A stretch of DNA of 64,000 nt from Sulfitobacter sediminilitoris (GCF_010667575.1 NZ_JAABNT010000009.1:124001-188000); one strand, 5' to 3'. Counted from the first letter of the stretch, positions 27,697 to 37,720 are shown. Notes: generated by a model from the sequence alone, not told the origin. Made by a program: numbers and translations.

Positions 27697-27716
27697 TTCC
27701 ACTAATTTTCGCGGAA
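27697..27716. promoter_or_regulatory. Candidate IclR operator
   Basis: An imperfect 20-bp dyad, TTCC-N12-GGAA with 7 of 10 arms paired, sits about 40 bases upstream of the leader ORF. IclR proteins often bind short GTTCC/GGAAC-type palindromes. This is pattern-based only. Confidence 0.3.
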
Positions 27717-27807
27717 GTTAGAACCGTCTTTTGCGAACCGCAAGGGTTAGTTCGGGCGCTGACCGGACAACCGGCCTAATTTCTTGTTAACATGTGGAAA
27801 CTTTGGA

Positions 27808-28290
27808 TCAGCCGTAAATAAAACAGCTGTTCGGAACAGCGCCGGGCGGCAGATCCAACTCTTTGAGGTTGTCGAAATACATCCTGTCGCTGGCTACCAT
27901 CAGCCCGCCTTTTGCGAGCAGAGGTTCAATCAGCGGTGAAACGGCGCGGGCAAAAGCGTCGTTCTTTTCGGGGTTGTGACCGCCAAGGTCCGCATGGATC
28001 AGCGATGCCGTTGGGCCGAACCGTTCCAAGGCCTGCGGGAGCGTTTCATTCACGTCTCCGAGGATCAGCATATCATCGGGCGGGGTGCTTTCAGGGTGAG
28101 AGGCGACGGCGCGCTCAAATACATAGATGTCGCGCCCCGGCATAATTTCGACCATGTGGTGATAGGTGCGGCCATTGCCAAGACCCAGTTCGAATACCGG
28201 GCCCGACATGTGGGCGGTTTTTTCAGCAGCATGGTTCAGGCATGCGCGTTGCGATGTCATGCGGTTGATGAAAGCATCAAGGCGACTCAT
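27808..28290 (-). CDS. Class I SAM-dependent methyltransferase-like protein
   Basis: A 160-residue protein, start at the ATG at 28290 (MSRLDAFINRMTSQRACLN) with AAGGAGCC upstream. Motif I of the SAM fold is VFELGLGNGRTYHHM, followed by an acidic region DIYVFERAVASHPE and SLIHADLGGHN. It is shorter than most methyltransferases, has no catalytic signature, and the substrate is unknown. It is divergent from the peptide ABC operon with a 160-bp gap. Confidence 0.75.
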   Translation of the reverse strand: MSRLDAFINRMTSQRACLNHAAEKTAHMSGPVFELGLGNGRTYHHMVEIMPGRDIYVFERAVASHPESTPPDDMLILGDVNETLPQALERFGPTASLIHADLGGHNPEKNDAFARAVSPLIEPLLAKGGLMVASDRMYFDNLKELDLPPGAVPNSCFIYG

Positions 28291-28450
28291 ATCGGGCTCC
28301 TTCTTGACTGCGCGTGATCTCACGACAGTATTTCCGACCCTTATGTTGCCCGATCCCGGCCCGGTGCGCCAGAGTGAGACCTAGACGCTGAGCGGCAAAT
28401 CGGCTTCAATCCGAATCCGTAGCCAGAATTTTCTTACCGTCAGGACGTTA

Positions 28451-30220
28451 ATGACCTCTTTGCTGGAAGTAGAAGCGCTTACGATTGGGTTTGGCGATGC
28501 GCCCCCTGTCGTATCTGACGTAAGCTTTGCAGTCGAAGCGGGTCAGACGATGGCGTTGGTGGGGGAGAGCGGATCAGGCAAAACGCTGACCTGCCGAAGC
28601 GTTCTGCGCATTCTGCCAGAGGCCGCGCAGGTGCGCGGTGGGCGCATCCAGTTTTCCGGAAGCGCACACCAGGTCGATCTTTTGAAGGCACCGGAACGCC
28701 AGTTGCGGTCCATCAGGGGTGACCGCATCGCGATGATCTTTCAGGAACCCATGCGTTCATTGTCGCCACTTCACCGTCTGGGCAATCAGGTGAGCGAAGT
28801 ACTTCGCCTGCACCGCAGCATGGGCCCCACCGAAGCTAAGCGGCGGGTGCTTGAGCAGTTTGAGAAGGTCGGCTTTGCCGATGCTGAGCGCGCGTGGCGC
28901 AGCTATCCGTTTGAGATGTCGGGCGGTATGCGGCAGCGCGCAATGATCGCGATGGCGATGGTTGCACAACCTGAATTGCTGATCGCAGATGAACCGACAA
29001 CGGCGCTGGACGTGACGACACAGGCGCAGGTATTGGGGCTGATCAACCGGCTCAAAGAAGATACCGGCATGGCGGTGATCCTGGTGACCCACGATCTTGG
29101 CGTTGTCGCCAATATGGCGCAGCATATCGTCGTCATGAACAAAGGCCGGGTGATGGAAGCGGGCAGCGCCGCAGATGTGCTTGGCGCACCGGCCCATGGC
29201 TATACCAAGAAACTGATTGCAGCCGCCCCCATGATCCCCGATGTCGCGGCCCCCGCGAAACCGGCCACCGGCAAGGATGTCATCCTGGACATCAAGAATG
29301 TCACCAAAAGTTTTACCATGCGCGCCGGAGGGTGGCGCAAACCGGTCGTGGTGACCGCATGCAAGGACGTGAACCTCCAGGTCTTGCGAGGCAAGACCTT
29401 GGCTGTGGTCGGTGAAAGCGGATCTGGGAAAACCACCTGCGCGCGTGTTGCGTTGGGCGCAGAACGGCCTGATCCGGGCGGCGAGGTGATTTTCGCCCCT
29501 GCTGTCGGGGCCGCGCAGATTGCCGTGCACGATATGACGCCAACAGAGCGCACGGCATTTCAGCGGCAGGCGCAAATGGTGTTCCAAGACCCCTATTCAT
29601 CGCTGAGCCCGCGCATGCGGGTCATGGAGGCGCTGACAGAACCGATGGAAATTCACCGGCTCGGCAGCCGCAGCGAACGCCGCGACAAAGCGGCAGAGAT
29701 GATCCGCTGGGTCGGGTTGGACCCGGAGATGCTGAACCGCTATCCGCATGCCTTTTCGGGTGGTCAGCGACAAAGACTGTCAATTGCGCGGGCATTGACG
29801 CTGGACCCCAAGTTGCTGGTCTGTGACGAGCCGACCTCAGCCCTTGATGTGTCGGTTCAGGATCAAATTCTGAGCCTGCTGGAAGACATCCGGGACCGTG
29901 CCAACCTGAGCTATTTGTTCATCAGTCATGATCTGGCCGTGGTGGCGCGCATTGCGGACGAGGTCGCGGTGATGCGCGCCGGTGTGATCGTGGAACAGGC
30001 CCCACCGGACACGCTGTTCTACAATCCACGGCACCCCTACACCAAAGCGCTGATTGCGGCGCAGCCGGAACCGGACTTGGCGCGTCCGATTGATCTGGAA
30101 CTGGTGTCCAAGGGTGCCGGGGCGCCGACGACCTGGCCCGAAATGTTCCGGTTTGATGGGACATCGGCACCGGCCCTGCGCGAACTGGAACCCGGTCACA
30201 TGGTGAGATGCCATGCATAG
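28451..30220 (+). CDS. Oligopeptide ABC transporter ATPase with two nucleotide-binding domains
   Basis: A 589-residue fused ATPase equivalent to OppD plus OppF (YejF-type). The first domain has Walker A GESGSGKTL, signature MSGGMRQRAMIAMAM and Walker B LLIADEPTTALD. The second starts near residue 275 with GESGSGKTT, FSGGQRQRLSIARAL and LLVCDEPTSALD. The C-terminal part carries the Opp-type RHPYTKALIAAQP motif. It is the first gene of an operon with binding protein and two permeases; the next gene overlaps it by 8 bases. Confidence 0.94.
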   Translation: MTSLLEVEALTIGFGDAPPVVSDVSFAVEAGQTMALVGESGSGKTLTCRSVLRILPEAAQVRGGRIQFSGSAHQVDLLKAPERQLRSIRGDRIAMIFQEPMRSLSPLHRLGNQVSEVLRLHRSMGPTEAKRRVLEQFEKVGFADAERAWRSYPFEMSGGMRQRAMIAMAMVAQPELLIADEPTTALDVTTQAQVLGLINRLKEDTGMAVILVTHDLGVVANMAQHIVVMNKGRVMEAGSAADVLGAPAHGYTKKLIAAAPMIPDVAAPAKPATGKDVILDIKNVTKSFTMRAGGWRKPVVVTACKDVNLQVLRGKTLAVVGESGSGKTTCARVALGAERPDPGGEVIFAPAVGAAQIAVHDMTPTERTAFQRQAQMVFQDPYSSLSPRMRVMEALTEPMEIHRLGSRSERRDKAAEMIRWVGLDPEMLNRYPHAFSGGQRQRLSIARALTLDPKLLVCDEPTSALDVSVQDQILSLLEDIRDRANLSYLFISHDLAVVARIADEVAVMRAGVIVEQAPPDTLFYNPRHPYTKALIAAQPEPDLARPIDLELVSKGAGAPTTWPEMFRFDGTSAPALRELEPGHMVRCHA

Positions 30221-32123
30221 ACTGTTTGCCCTTGTTATCATCCTCCTCGCTTCCTCCGTGGCGGCCCAGCCGGGGTTGCAAGAAACGACATTCTGGAAGC
30301 AAGAGGTGCAGAACGGCAGTCTGCCGCCCGTCGCGGAACGCCTGCCAGAGGTGCCGCTGATCGTCGATCTGGAAGCCAAGGGCCGGACCTTCGGCAAGCA
30401 GGGCGGCACGTTGCGTACCATGGTCACACGCTCCAAGGACGTACGGCAGATGGTGGTCTATGGGTATGCGCGCTTGGTGGGCTACGACGCCAACTACGAC
30501 CTATATCCAGACATCTTGCGCGATGTTGAGGTGATCGAGAACCGCAAATACATTCTGCACCTGCGCCCCGGCCACCGCTGGTCTGACGGGGTGCCGTTCA
30601 CCTCGGGGGATTTCCGCTATTGGTGGGAGAAGGTCGTCGGTAACGAGGAAATCACGCCCTCCGGCGCGCCCGAATTCATGTTCGTAGATGGCAAGCTGGG
30701 CAAGGTGAGCTTCCCGGATGACCATACTGTCATCTTTGAATGGGACGCGCCAAATGCAAACTTCCTGCCTCTACTGGCGCAGGCCTCGCCCCCGTTCATC
30801 TATCGTCCCGCGCATTATCTGAAGCAGTTTCACGCTGACTTTGCCGACCCGGATGCGCTTGCGGACGAGGTGCGCGCCGCACGAGTCAAAAGCTGGGCCG
30901 CGCTGCACAATCGGCGCGACAACATGTACAAGTTTGACAATCCGCAACTGCCCACGTTGCAGCCATGGATCAATGCAAGCGGCAAGACCTCGCGCCAGCT
31001 TTTTGTGCGCAACCCCTATTATCACCGCATCGACGCACGCGGCGTACAACTGCCCTATATCGACGTGGTCAACATGACGATCGTGGGCGGCGGTCTGGTT
31101 GCGGCCAAGTCCAATGCAGGGGAATCCGACCTTCAGGCGCGGGGGCTGTCGTTTCCTGACGTTGCCATACTGAAGAAGGGTGAGCAGGACGGCGGCAACT
31201 ACCGTACGTTCCTTTGGGCCAGTGGCGTTGCAAGCCAGATCGCAATTTATCCCAACCTGAATTTCCGCGACCCCGTCTGGCGCGAGGTGATGCGCGATGT
31301 GCGTTTCCGCAGGGCGCTCAGCATGGGGGTGGACCGCCGGATGATTAACCGCGCCCTCTACTTCGGTCTGGCCAGCGAAGGGGGCATGACGGCGTTGTCC
31401 TCCAGCCCGCTTTACAAAGAAGACGACCTGATGATGTGGTCCGAGATGGACATTAAGGCTGCCAACGCCCTGCTGGACGAGATGGGGCTGACCGAACGCA
31501 CGCCAGCGGGTCTGCGCAAACTGCCTGACGGGCGGCAAATGGAGTTCGTGATCGAAACCGCCGGTGAACGTCAGGAAGTTGAGAACGCACTGGCCATCGT
31601 CACAGACACATGGCGTGAACTTGGTATCAAATTGGTGATGCGCCCGCTGGACCGCGATATTCTGCGCAACCGGGTATACGCGGGCATTACGATGGCGGCG
31701 ATCTGGTATGGCTGGGACAACGGCCTGCCCACGGCCGGCACTTCGCCCAAGTACCTGGCCCCGACCAATCAGGAATTTTTCGCCTGGCCTATGTGGGGGC
31801 AGTACTACGTGACCGGAGGCAGCGCGGGAGAACCGCCTGACCTGAAACCCGCACAAGAGCTTTTGGAGCTAGCCGACGCGTGGGCCCACACCACTGACAA
31901 GACTGAACGGACGCGGATCTGGCACCGGATGCTGGATATCCACGCAGAGCAGCAGTTTGCAATCGGCATTCTGTCAGAGGCACCACAGCCCATCGTTGTG
32001 TCAAAGAACCTGCGCAATGTCCCCGAGAACGGCATCTGGGCCTATGACCCCGGCGCGCATTTCGGGGTCCACCGGGTTGATGAGTTCTATTTCGACGAAC
32101 CGTTCGAGCAGGTGACGAAATGA
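30213..32123 (+). CDS. Peptide/microcin-type ABC substrate-binding protein
   Basis: A 636-residue family 5 extracellular solute-binding protein. The signal peptide is MHRLFALVIILLASSVAAQP with cleavage near residue 19. The family signature is LHLRPGHRWSDGVPFTSGDF, and EYFGVHR-like C-terminal aromatic segments follow. Its length (above 600) is close to YejA-like binding proteins rather than DppA/OppA (about 540). The likely ligand is an oligopeptide or peptide-like compound taken up through the two permeases encoded next. Confidence 0.9.
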   Translation: MHRLFALVIILLASSVAAQPGLQETTFWKQEVQNGSLPPVAERLPEVPLIVDLEAKGRTFGKQGGTLRTMVTRSKDVRQMVVYGYARLVGYDANYDLYPDILRDVEVIENRKYILHLRPGHRWSDGVPFTSGDFRYWWEKVVGNEEITPSGAPEFMFVDGKLGKVSFPDDHTVIFEWDAPNANFLPLLAQASPPFIYRPAHYLKQFHADFADPDALADEVRAARVKSWAALHNRRDNMYKFDNPQLPTLQPWINASGKTSRQLFVRNPYYHRIDARGVQLPYIDVVNMTIVGGGLVAAKSNAGESDLQARGLSFPDVAILKKGEQDGGNYRTFLWASGVASQIAIYPNLNFRDPVWREVMRDVRFRRALSMGVDRRMINRALYFGLASEGGMTALSSSPLYKEDDLMMWSEMDIKAANALLDEMGLTERTPAGLRKLPDGRQMEFVIETAGERQEVENALAIVTDTWRELGIKLVMRPLDRDILRNRVYAGITMAAIWYGWDNGLPTAGTSPKYLAPTNQEFFAWPMWGQYYVTGGSAGEPPDLKPAQELLELADAWAHTTDKTERTRIWHRMLDIHAEQQFAIGILSEAPQPIVVSKNLRNVPENGIWAYDPGAHFGVHRVDEFYFDEPFEQVTK

Positions 32124-33148
32124 TGCTGTTGCGCTATGCCGTCTTTCGGCTGCTGTCGATGCTTCTGACGCTTTGGGTCGTTTCGATCCTTGTGTTCATC
32201 ATCATCAACCTGCCGCCGGGCGATTACCTCAGCAACCAGATTGCGGAGCTGCGGGCAACCGGTCAGGCCGAGGGGATCGCCAAGGTGGAATTCCTGCGCA
32301 AGGAATACGCGCTCGACCGGCCAATCTGGGAGCAATACTTCATCTGGGTCGGCATGATGCCGGGGCCAAATGGGTTTTCGGGACTGCTGCAAGGTGACTT
32401 TGGCTGGTCATTCGAATTTGACCGTCCTGTGGGTGACATCGTCGGCGATGCATTGTGGTTAACGGTATTGGTGAACCTCGCTGCGGTGCTTTTCGTCTAT
32501 GCCGTTGCCTTGCCACTGGGCATTCTGGCTGCGGCCAAGTCCGAGACATGGGTGGATTACACCGCCGGCTTCATCGGCTACCTGGGCCTTGCAACGCCGA
32601 ACTTCCTGCTGGCGCTGATCCTGTTCTACTACGGAAACAAGTATTTCGATCTGCCCATCGGCGGACTGATGGGACCCGAGTTCGAGGGCGAACCGATGTC
32701 GTGGGACAAGGTGAAATCCATTCTGCTGCACCTGATCGTACCGACTTTCGTGATCGGCACCTCGGGCGCGGCCGCAATGATGCAACGTCTGCGCGCCAAT
32801 ATGCTTGATGAATTAAGCAAACCCTACGTCGAGACGGCAATTGCCAAGGGCATGGCCCCGTCGAGAATGCTTGCGAAGTACCCATTGCGCATGGCGTTTA
32901 ACCCGTTCGTTGCAGACATCGGTAACCTGCTGCCTGCGATGGTGTCAGGATCGGTCCTTGTGTCGGTCGTACTGGGTCTGCAAACCATCGGGCCATCGCT
33001 GCTGACCGCACTGAAATCCCAAGATCAGTTCCTTGCAGCCTTTGTCCTGATGTTCGTGGCACTGCTGACGCTGATCGGGACGATGGTTTCTGACTTGCTG
33101 CTGGTGCTGCTTGACCCACGCATCCGCTACGGAGGGCGCGAGACATGA
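32120..33148 (+). CDS. ABC transporter permease (OppB/YejB-type)
   Basis: A 342-residue membrane component. It begins MMLLRYAVFRLLSMLLTLWVVSI in frame, giving a first membrane helix at 10-30. The periplasmic loop contains FLRKEYALDRPIWEQY. The coupling motif region is RLRANMLDELSKPYVETAIAKG, followed by LLPAMVSGSVLVSVVLGLQTIG. It overlaps the binding-protein gene and the second permease by 4 bases each. Confidence 0.93.
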   Translation: MMLLRYAVFRLLSMLLTLWVVSILVFIIINLPPGDYLSNQIAELRATGQAEGIAKVEFLRKEYALDRPIWEQYFIWVGMMPGPNGFSGLLQGDFGWSFEFDRPVGDIVGDALWLTVLVNLAAVLFVYAVALPLGILAAAKSETWVDYTAGFIGYLGLATPNFLLALILFYYGNKYFDLPIGGLMGPEFEGEPMSWDKVKSILLHLIVPTFVIGTSGAAAMMQRLRANMLDELSKPYVETAIAKGMAPSRMLAKYPLRMAFNPFVADIGNLLPAMVSGSVLVSVVLGLQTIGPSLLTALKSQDQFLAAFVLMFVALLTLIGTMVSDLLLVLLDPRIRYGGRET

Positions 33149-34302
33149 GCGGCATCCAACCTGACAATCGCTTCGTCGATACGGCGCCGTGGATTGACGA
33201 AGCGGACCTCAGCGCGCCCGAACGCTCGGATATGGATGCGCCCGGCTGGTTGCTGACATGGCGCAAGTTCAAGCGACACAAGATCGCACTGATATCGGCC
33301 ATTTTCCTGCTGACCTGTTACCTGATCCTGCCCATTGCGGGTTTCATTGCCCCCTACACCCCGAACGAGCGCAGCGCCGATTATCTTTATGCGCCGCCAC
33401 AAAGCATCAACCTCTGGCACGAGGGGTCTTTTATCGGGCCTTATGTCTACCCGATTACGGCAGAGGCCGATCTGGTCAATTTCCGCTGGACCTATACCAC
33501 GGATGAGACCACGCCGATGCCGCTGGAGTTCTTTTGCGAAGGCGATGACTATCGCCTGTTTGGCCTGATCCCGTCCGACACCCATCTGTTTTGCGCGCCT
33601 GAGGGCGCTACAGTGTTCATCTGGGGATCCGACCGCCTCGGCCGCGATGTGTTCTCTCGCATCCTTTATGGCGCACAATTATCGCTGACAGTGGGCTTGA
33701 TCGGCATTACCGTATCGTTTCTTTTGGGGATCACTTTCGGGGCAATGGCCGGATATTTCGGCGGGAAGACCGATTGGATCATTAACCGTGCCATCGAGAT
33801 ACTTCGTTCGCTTCCTGAATTGCCGCTTTGGCTGGCGTTGTCAGCAGCCGTGCCGTCGAACTGGGGACCGGTCGCGGTATTTTTCATCATCTCGATCATT
33901 TTGGGCATCCTTGACTGGCCAGGGCTGGCCCGCGCAGTGCGTTCCAAATTTCTAAGTTTGCGCGAAGAGGAATACGTCAAAGCGGCCGAGATGATGGGGG
34001 CGAAACCCGCGCGTGTGATCCGAAGGCACCTGCTGCCCAACTTCATGTCGCACCTGATTGCCAGCGCCACGCTGTCGATTCCGGGCATGATCCTGGGCGA
34101 AACCGCGCTGAGTTTTCTGGGTCTGGGGCTGCGTGCACCTGCCGTCAGCTGGGGCGTTATGCTGAACGATGCGCAAAACCTTGCAAGCATCGAAATCTAC
34201 TGGTGGACGGCCATCCCGATGCTGCCGATCATTGTCGTGGTGCTGGCCTTCAATTTCCTCGGTGACGGGCTGCGCGCCTCGCTGGATCCCTACAAAAGCT
34301 GA
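33145..34302 (+). CDS. ABC transporter permease (OppC/YejE-type)
   Basis: A 385-residue permease. The N-terminal cytoplasmic tail precedes helix 1 (LISAIFLLTCYLILPIAGF). A large periplasmic loop (about residues 75-160) is a YejE-like feature. The DRLGRDVFSRILYGAQLSL segment and the coupling helix EEEYVKAAEMMGAKPARVIRRH are family hallmarks, and GETALSFLGLGLRAPAVSWG closes the core. It is the last gene of the operon, followed by a hairpin. Confidence 0.93.
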   Translation: MSGIQPDNRFVDTAPWIDEADLSAPERSDMDAPGWLLTWRKFKRHKIALISAIFLLTCYLILPIAGFIAPYTPNERSADYLYAPPQSINLWHEGSFIGPYVYPITAEADLVNFRWTYTTDETTPMPLEFFCEGDDYRLFGLIPSDTHLFCAPEGATVFIWGSDRLGRDVFSRILYGAQLSLTVGLIGITVSFLLGITFGAMAGYFGGKTDWIINRAIEILRSLPELPLWLALSAAVPSNWGPVAVFFIISIILGILDWPGLARAVRSKFLSLREEEYVKAAEMMGAKPARVIRRHLLPNFMSHLIASATLSIPGMILGETALSFLGLGLRAPAVSWGVMLNDAQNLASIEIYWWTAIPMLPIIVVVLAFNFLGDGLRASLDPYKS

Positions 34303-34328
34303 GGGCGCTGACAAAAGCCAACGCCCTC
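34301..34328 (+). terminator. Stem-loop at end of the peptide ABC operon
   Basis: GAGGGCG (34301-34307) pairs with CGCCCTC (34322-34328) across a 14-base loop at the operon end. A second AT-rich palindrome (CATAAATGTTTATG) follows at once. It lies between convergent genes and may stop transcription from both sides, although no clear T-run is present. Confidence 0.5.
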
Positions 34329-34419
34329 ATGTCATAAATGTTTATGATATCTTCGGCGGGTTTATGAAGCGAGGGTCATTGCCCGACCTGTCCACTTCCG
34401 AAAGGCCGTCGGAACGATC

Positions 34420-35193
34420 TTAGGCGTACCACTTGCCGAGTTTGACCTCGACCTCGTCGCCGACCATTTTGGCAAACGCCTCTGGATCCTGCGTGCCACC
34501 ATCGCGTCCCCGGTAATGATAGGGGTACACGCATGTTGGTGCGAATTCGGAAACGGCTGAAGCAGCTGCGTTTGCATCCATCGTGAAGGGCAGGTTCATG
34601 CAGACAAAAGCCAGATCGATGTTTTCCAGCGCGCGCATCTCGGGCGTGTCCTCGGTATCGCCGGAGATATATATCCGGAAGTCGTCGAAGTTCAGCACAT
34701 AACCATTATCGCGGCCCTGTGGGTGAAAGTTCAAACGATCTTCACTGATGTTATAAGCCGGGATCGCCTCAATCTTCATACCTGCGAACTCTGCGATGCC
34801 GCCGTTTGCAACTTCACTTGCGCGCCCTTTGAGGCCCTCTGACAATTTACCCATCACCGCTGGGTTGGTGATGATCTGCGTGCCTTCGGCAACGATCGCC
34901 TGCAAGGTTTCCTCATTGTAGTGGTCACCGTGCTCATGCGTGATCAGGATTAGATCAGGCGCTGACTTGCCCTCGTACTGGGCGGCGTCGCCCACAGGGT
35001 CGACATTGATGACACCCTTGGGCGTCTCCATCACGAAAGACGCATGAGCGACGGGATGAACGGTGATCTTGCCCGTATCGGTTTCAAAGCTATCGGTGGC
35101 ATGGGCTGCCGCACGTGCGGAGAAGGGCAGAATGGTCATGGCACCGGCTGTAGCTGCAGAAGTGGCAAGGAAATGGCGTCGTGTCTGTGTCAT
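34420..35193 (-). CDS. Exported MBL-fold metallohydrolase
   Basis: A 257-residue beta-lactamase-fold protein. It has a Tat signal (TQTRRHFLATSAATAGAM) with cleavage near ARA-A, so it should act in the periplasm. The metal-binding HxHxDH motif appears as ITHEHGDHYNEE, with a second ligand region IYISGDTEDTPEM and a late histidine in VYPYHYRGRDGG. This layout resembles the UPF0173/UlaG-like group of MBL proteins. The substrate is unknown. Confidence 0.88.
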   Translation of the reverse strand: MTQTRRHFLATSAATAGAMTILPFSARAAAHATDSFETDTGKITVHPVAHASFVMETPKGVINVDPVGDAAQYEGKSAPDLILITHEHGDHYNEETLQAIVAEGTQIITNPAVMGKLSEGLKGRASEVANGGIAEFAGMKIEAIPAYNISEDRLNFHPQGRDNGYVLNFDDFRIYISGDTEDTPEMRALENIDLAFVCMNLPFTMDANAAASAVSEFAPTCVYPYHYRGRDGGTQDPEAFAKMVGDEVEVKLGKWYA

Positions 35194-35278
35194 GTGGCGC
35201 TCCTGTCATTTGTTTGACCTGAGCTAGACGAAAGTGACCTTAAGTCAAAACAGACACCTGCATGGTGGCGATCCTCCG

Positions 35279-37720
35279 CTAACGGTCATCGTCACCTGAA
35301 TCCCCGGCGCCTCCTTCAAGCATTTCTTCCTCGATCGAGGCATGCGCCGCGGCGGTTACGGTTTTCTTTTGCTCTTCGGACAGTTCATCTACCTTGCCAT
35401 CCGCTAGCCGAACGGTCACTTCGCGGTGCGCGAACTTGATCCCTTCGCGTTCAAACAATTCACGAATTTCCTCGTAGACGCGCTTGCGGATCACCCACTG
35501 ATCGCCGGGTTTGGTCATAAACTTCACCCGGATGATCATGGCGCTGTCCTGCATTTCGATCACGCCCTGTGATTTCAGCGGTTGAATGAAGTCCTGACCT
35601 ATCAAGGGGTCTTCCAAGAGGCGCTGACCCAGCTTCTTGATCAGTTTGCGGACCTTCTCGACATCCGTGTCGTAGGTCACGCGCAAGGGCAGCTTCATCA
35701 TGACCCAGTCGCGGGAATAGTTCGTCATGACCTGCAATTCACCGAAAGGAATGGTGTGCAGCGCGCCAAGGTGGTGGCGCAACTGGAAGGAGCGAACCGA
35801 GATCTTTTCAACCGTCCCCTTCACCCCGCCTACGTCAAGGTATTCGCCTTTGCGAAAGGCATCATCAAAGAGAAAAAACGCCCCCGCAAAAATGTCGCGC
35901 ACCAGCGCCTGTGAGCCGAAACCGACGGCGACGCCCACGATACCGGCACCGGCAAAGAGCGGACCAACGTTGATACCGATCTGCATCAGCACGATCAGCA
36001 AGATGGTGACCACAACGACGATCAGAATGATGTTTCGAAACAGAGGCAGCAAAGTCGCCAGACGGGACGCGGATGATCCGCCGCCCTCGTCGCCAAGCTC
36101 TGCCTCTTCCTGATCGCCTGTCTCTTCCCTGATCTTGCTGTCGATCCAGATACGGAAGGCATGATAGACGATGTAGCCGATAAATATGATGATCATGATA
36201 TCAAGCAGCCTGTCGGCAAAGCTTTCAACCATTTCAGCGCTTTCGGTGTCCCAGATATAGAAAAACGCATAGACGCCTGCCACGAATGCCAAGATACCGG
36301 CCACGCGTCGCGCCAAACCTTCGAAGGTGTTCATCTCATAACGCTGGCCGATTGCCGCACGGGCCTCTTCCTCGGCAGCGCGGGTTTCGGAAAGCTCTTC
36401 TTCAAGCCGTTCTACTTCGTCGCAGTCGGCCAGTGTCGCTTCGGCCTCGGCGAGCGCTGCCTCCTGCGCCTCTTCCTCCGCCATAATCGCATTCATGCGC
36501 CTTACGGCACGGGCGCGGGCAAAACCCCGTTCGATCACGAAGTTGATGACGCCGTAGACAACGATGATCGACACCAGAATACCGTATGCGCCAGCAATCA
36601 AGGGGATTTGGTTCGGGTCGCCCAGAACCAGATTATAGGTCAGCTGGAACCAAGCGAAGATAACGTAAAGGATGACTGCCGGTGCCCAAACGTTACTGAG
36701 GAACCGAACGACAGTCGTGGTATCCTGCGGCTCCCTGCCGTTGCGAAGCGCATGGGAAATGGCCCGGCGATTGACAAGCACCATGACGATATTCAGCAAA
36801 ACGATGACGCCAGACAGGATTGACGAAAGAAATGCGTAAACTTCGTAGTTCAATCCAAGCTGGGCTATCCACGCGCCGAACAGGATGGCACAAATATCAA
36901 AAGTAGCCAGCCCCCAGAGCCAACGATGCAGACGATTGGCGTCACGGTCAGTCAGCGCGGGAATACGATATTGAGCGAGGTAGGGCGACAGGATCATCCG
37001 CCATAGCCCCGCGATAAACCGGCAGGTGAAATAGCCAATGTTGATCAAGGTCGCGGTATACTGGATTGCGGTATCTTCGAGTGTGCCAAAGATCGAGACA
37101 CCGATGATGTAGGCCACAAGCATCGAAACGATGATGCCGCCCACACCTGCAACAAAACGCAGGATAAGGAAGGGCATCTTTTCGGTGTAGCCTTGCGGGT
37201 TTTCCATGATGCGCGGCACGATGACGTGCTTCATGATCCGCTTGCCATAGACCTCGCGTTCAAACAGGACGCCCGCTGCGAACAAAAGCAGCGAATATAA
37301 AAGGACCTTGCCGAAGGCGATGAGGGTGCCATCAGGGCTGGCGGCGCGGAGGATATAAATGACCTCGTTGAAGGCATCAGGAAGTTGCAGAAGGCGGTCA
37401 ATAAGAGCTTTGCGGAACCGCAACGTTTGATCTTGCAGCTTCATCACGCCCGAGGTTTCACTTTCCGGTTCAAGCGTGACCGGTAAATCGTTGGAGCTTT
37501 CCGACTGGGAGATCAGGCTGCCGTTGCTGTCGATAATGACCACCCCAACACCACTTTCGGCGGCCTGACGCATGATTTCATCGATCTTGTCATCAGAATC
37601 GGCTGGCGTCGCCGTGTCCTGAGAGAAAAGTGACCCCAGTGCCTGCGCATGCGCTGAATGCGGAGCCTGCGAAAGTAGCAAAATGAGCGTGAGAAACAAA
37701 AAAATTGAAAAGCGCATCAC
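35279..37720 (-). CDS. Large MscS-family mechanosensitive channel
   Basis: An 813-residue inner-membrane protein. The N-terminal signal peptide (MMRFSIFLFLTLILLLSQ) is followed by a periplasmic stretch with an Asp/Glu-rich segment. There is a run of at least eight hydrophobic helices and an acidic coiled-coil (about 425-470, EEEAQEAALAEAEATLADCD region). The MscS pore/beta domain (about 590-770) includes FAGAGIVGVAVGFGSQALVRD and the downstream FRKGEYLDVGGVKGTVEKI. Such multi-helix MscS proteins (MscK/YbdG-like) protect against osmotic downshock. The C-terminal tail is acidic. Confidence 0.93.
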   Translation of the reverse strand: MMRFSIFLFLTLILLLSQAPHSAHAQALGSLFSQDTATPADSDDKIDEIMRQAAESGVGVVIIDSNGSLISQSESSNDLPVTLEPESETSGVMKLQDQTLRFRKALIDRLLQLPDAFNEVIYILRAASPDGTLIAFGKVLLYSLLLFAAGVLFEREVYGKRIMKHVIVPRIMENPQGYTEKMPFLILRFVAGVGGIIVSMLVAYIIGVSIFGTLEDTAIQYTATLINIGYFTCRFIAGLWRMILSPYLAQYRIPALTDRDANRLHRWLWGLATFDICAILFGAWIAQLGLNYEVYAFLSSILSGVIVLLNIVMVLVNRRAISHALRNGREPQDTTTVVRFLSNVWAPAVILYVIFAWFQLTYNLVLGDPNQIPLIAGAYGILVSIIVVYGVINFVIERGFARARAVRRMNAIMAEEEAQEAALAEAEATLADCDEVERLEEELSETRAAEEEARAAIGQRYEMNTFEGLARRVAGILAFVAGVYAFFYIWDTESAEMVESFADRLLDIMIIIFIGYIVYHAFRIWIDSKIREETGDQEEAELGDEGGGSSASRLATLLPLFRNIILIVVVVTILLIVLMQIGINVGPLFAGAGIVGVAVGFGSQALVRDIFAGAFFLFDDAFRKGEYLDVGGVKGTVEKISVRSFQLRHHLGALHTIPFGELQVMTNYSRDWVMMKLPLRVTYDTDVEKVRKLIKKLGQRLLEDPLIGQDFIQPLKSQGVIEMQDSAMIIRVKFMTKPGDQWVIRKRVYEEIRELFEREGIKFAHREVTVRLADGKVDELSEEQKKTVTAAAHASIEEEMLEGGAGDSGDDDR

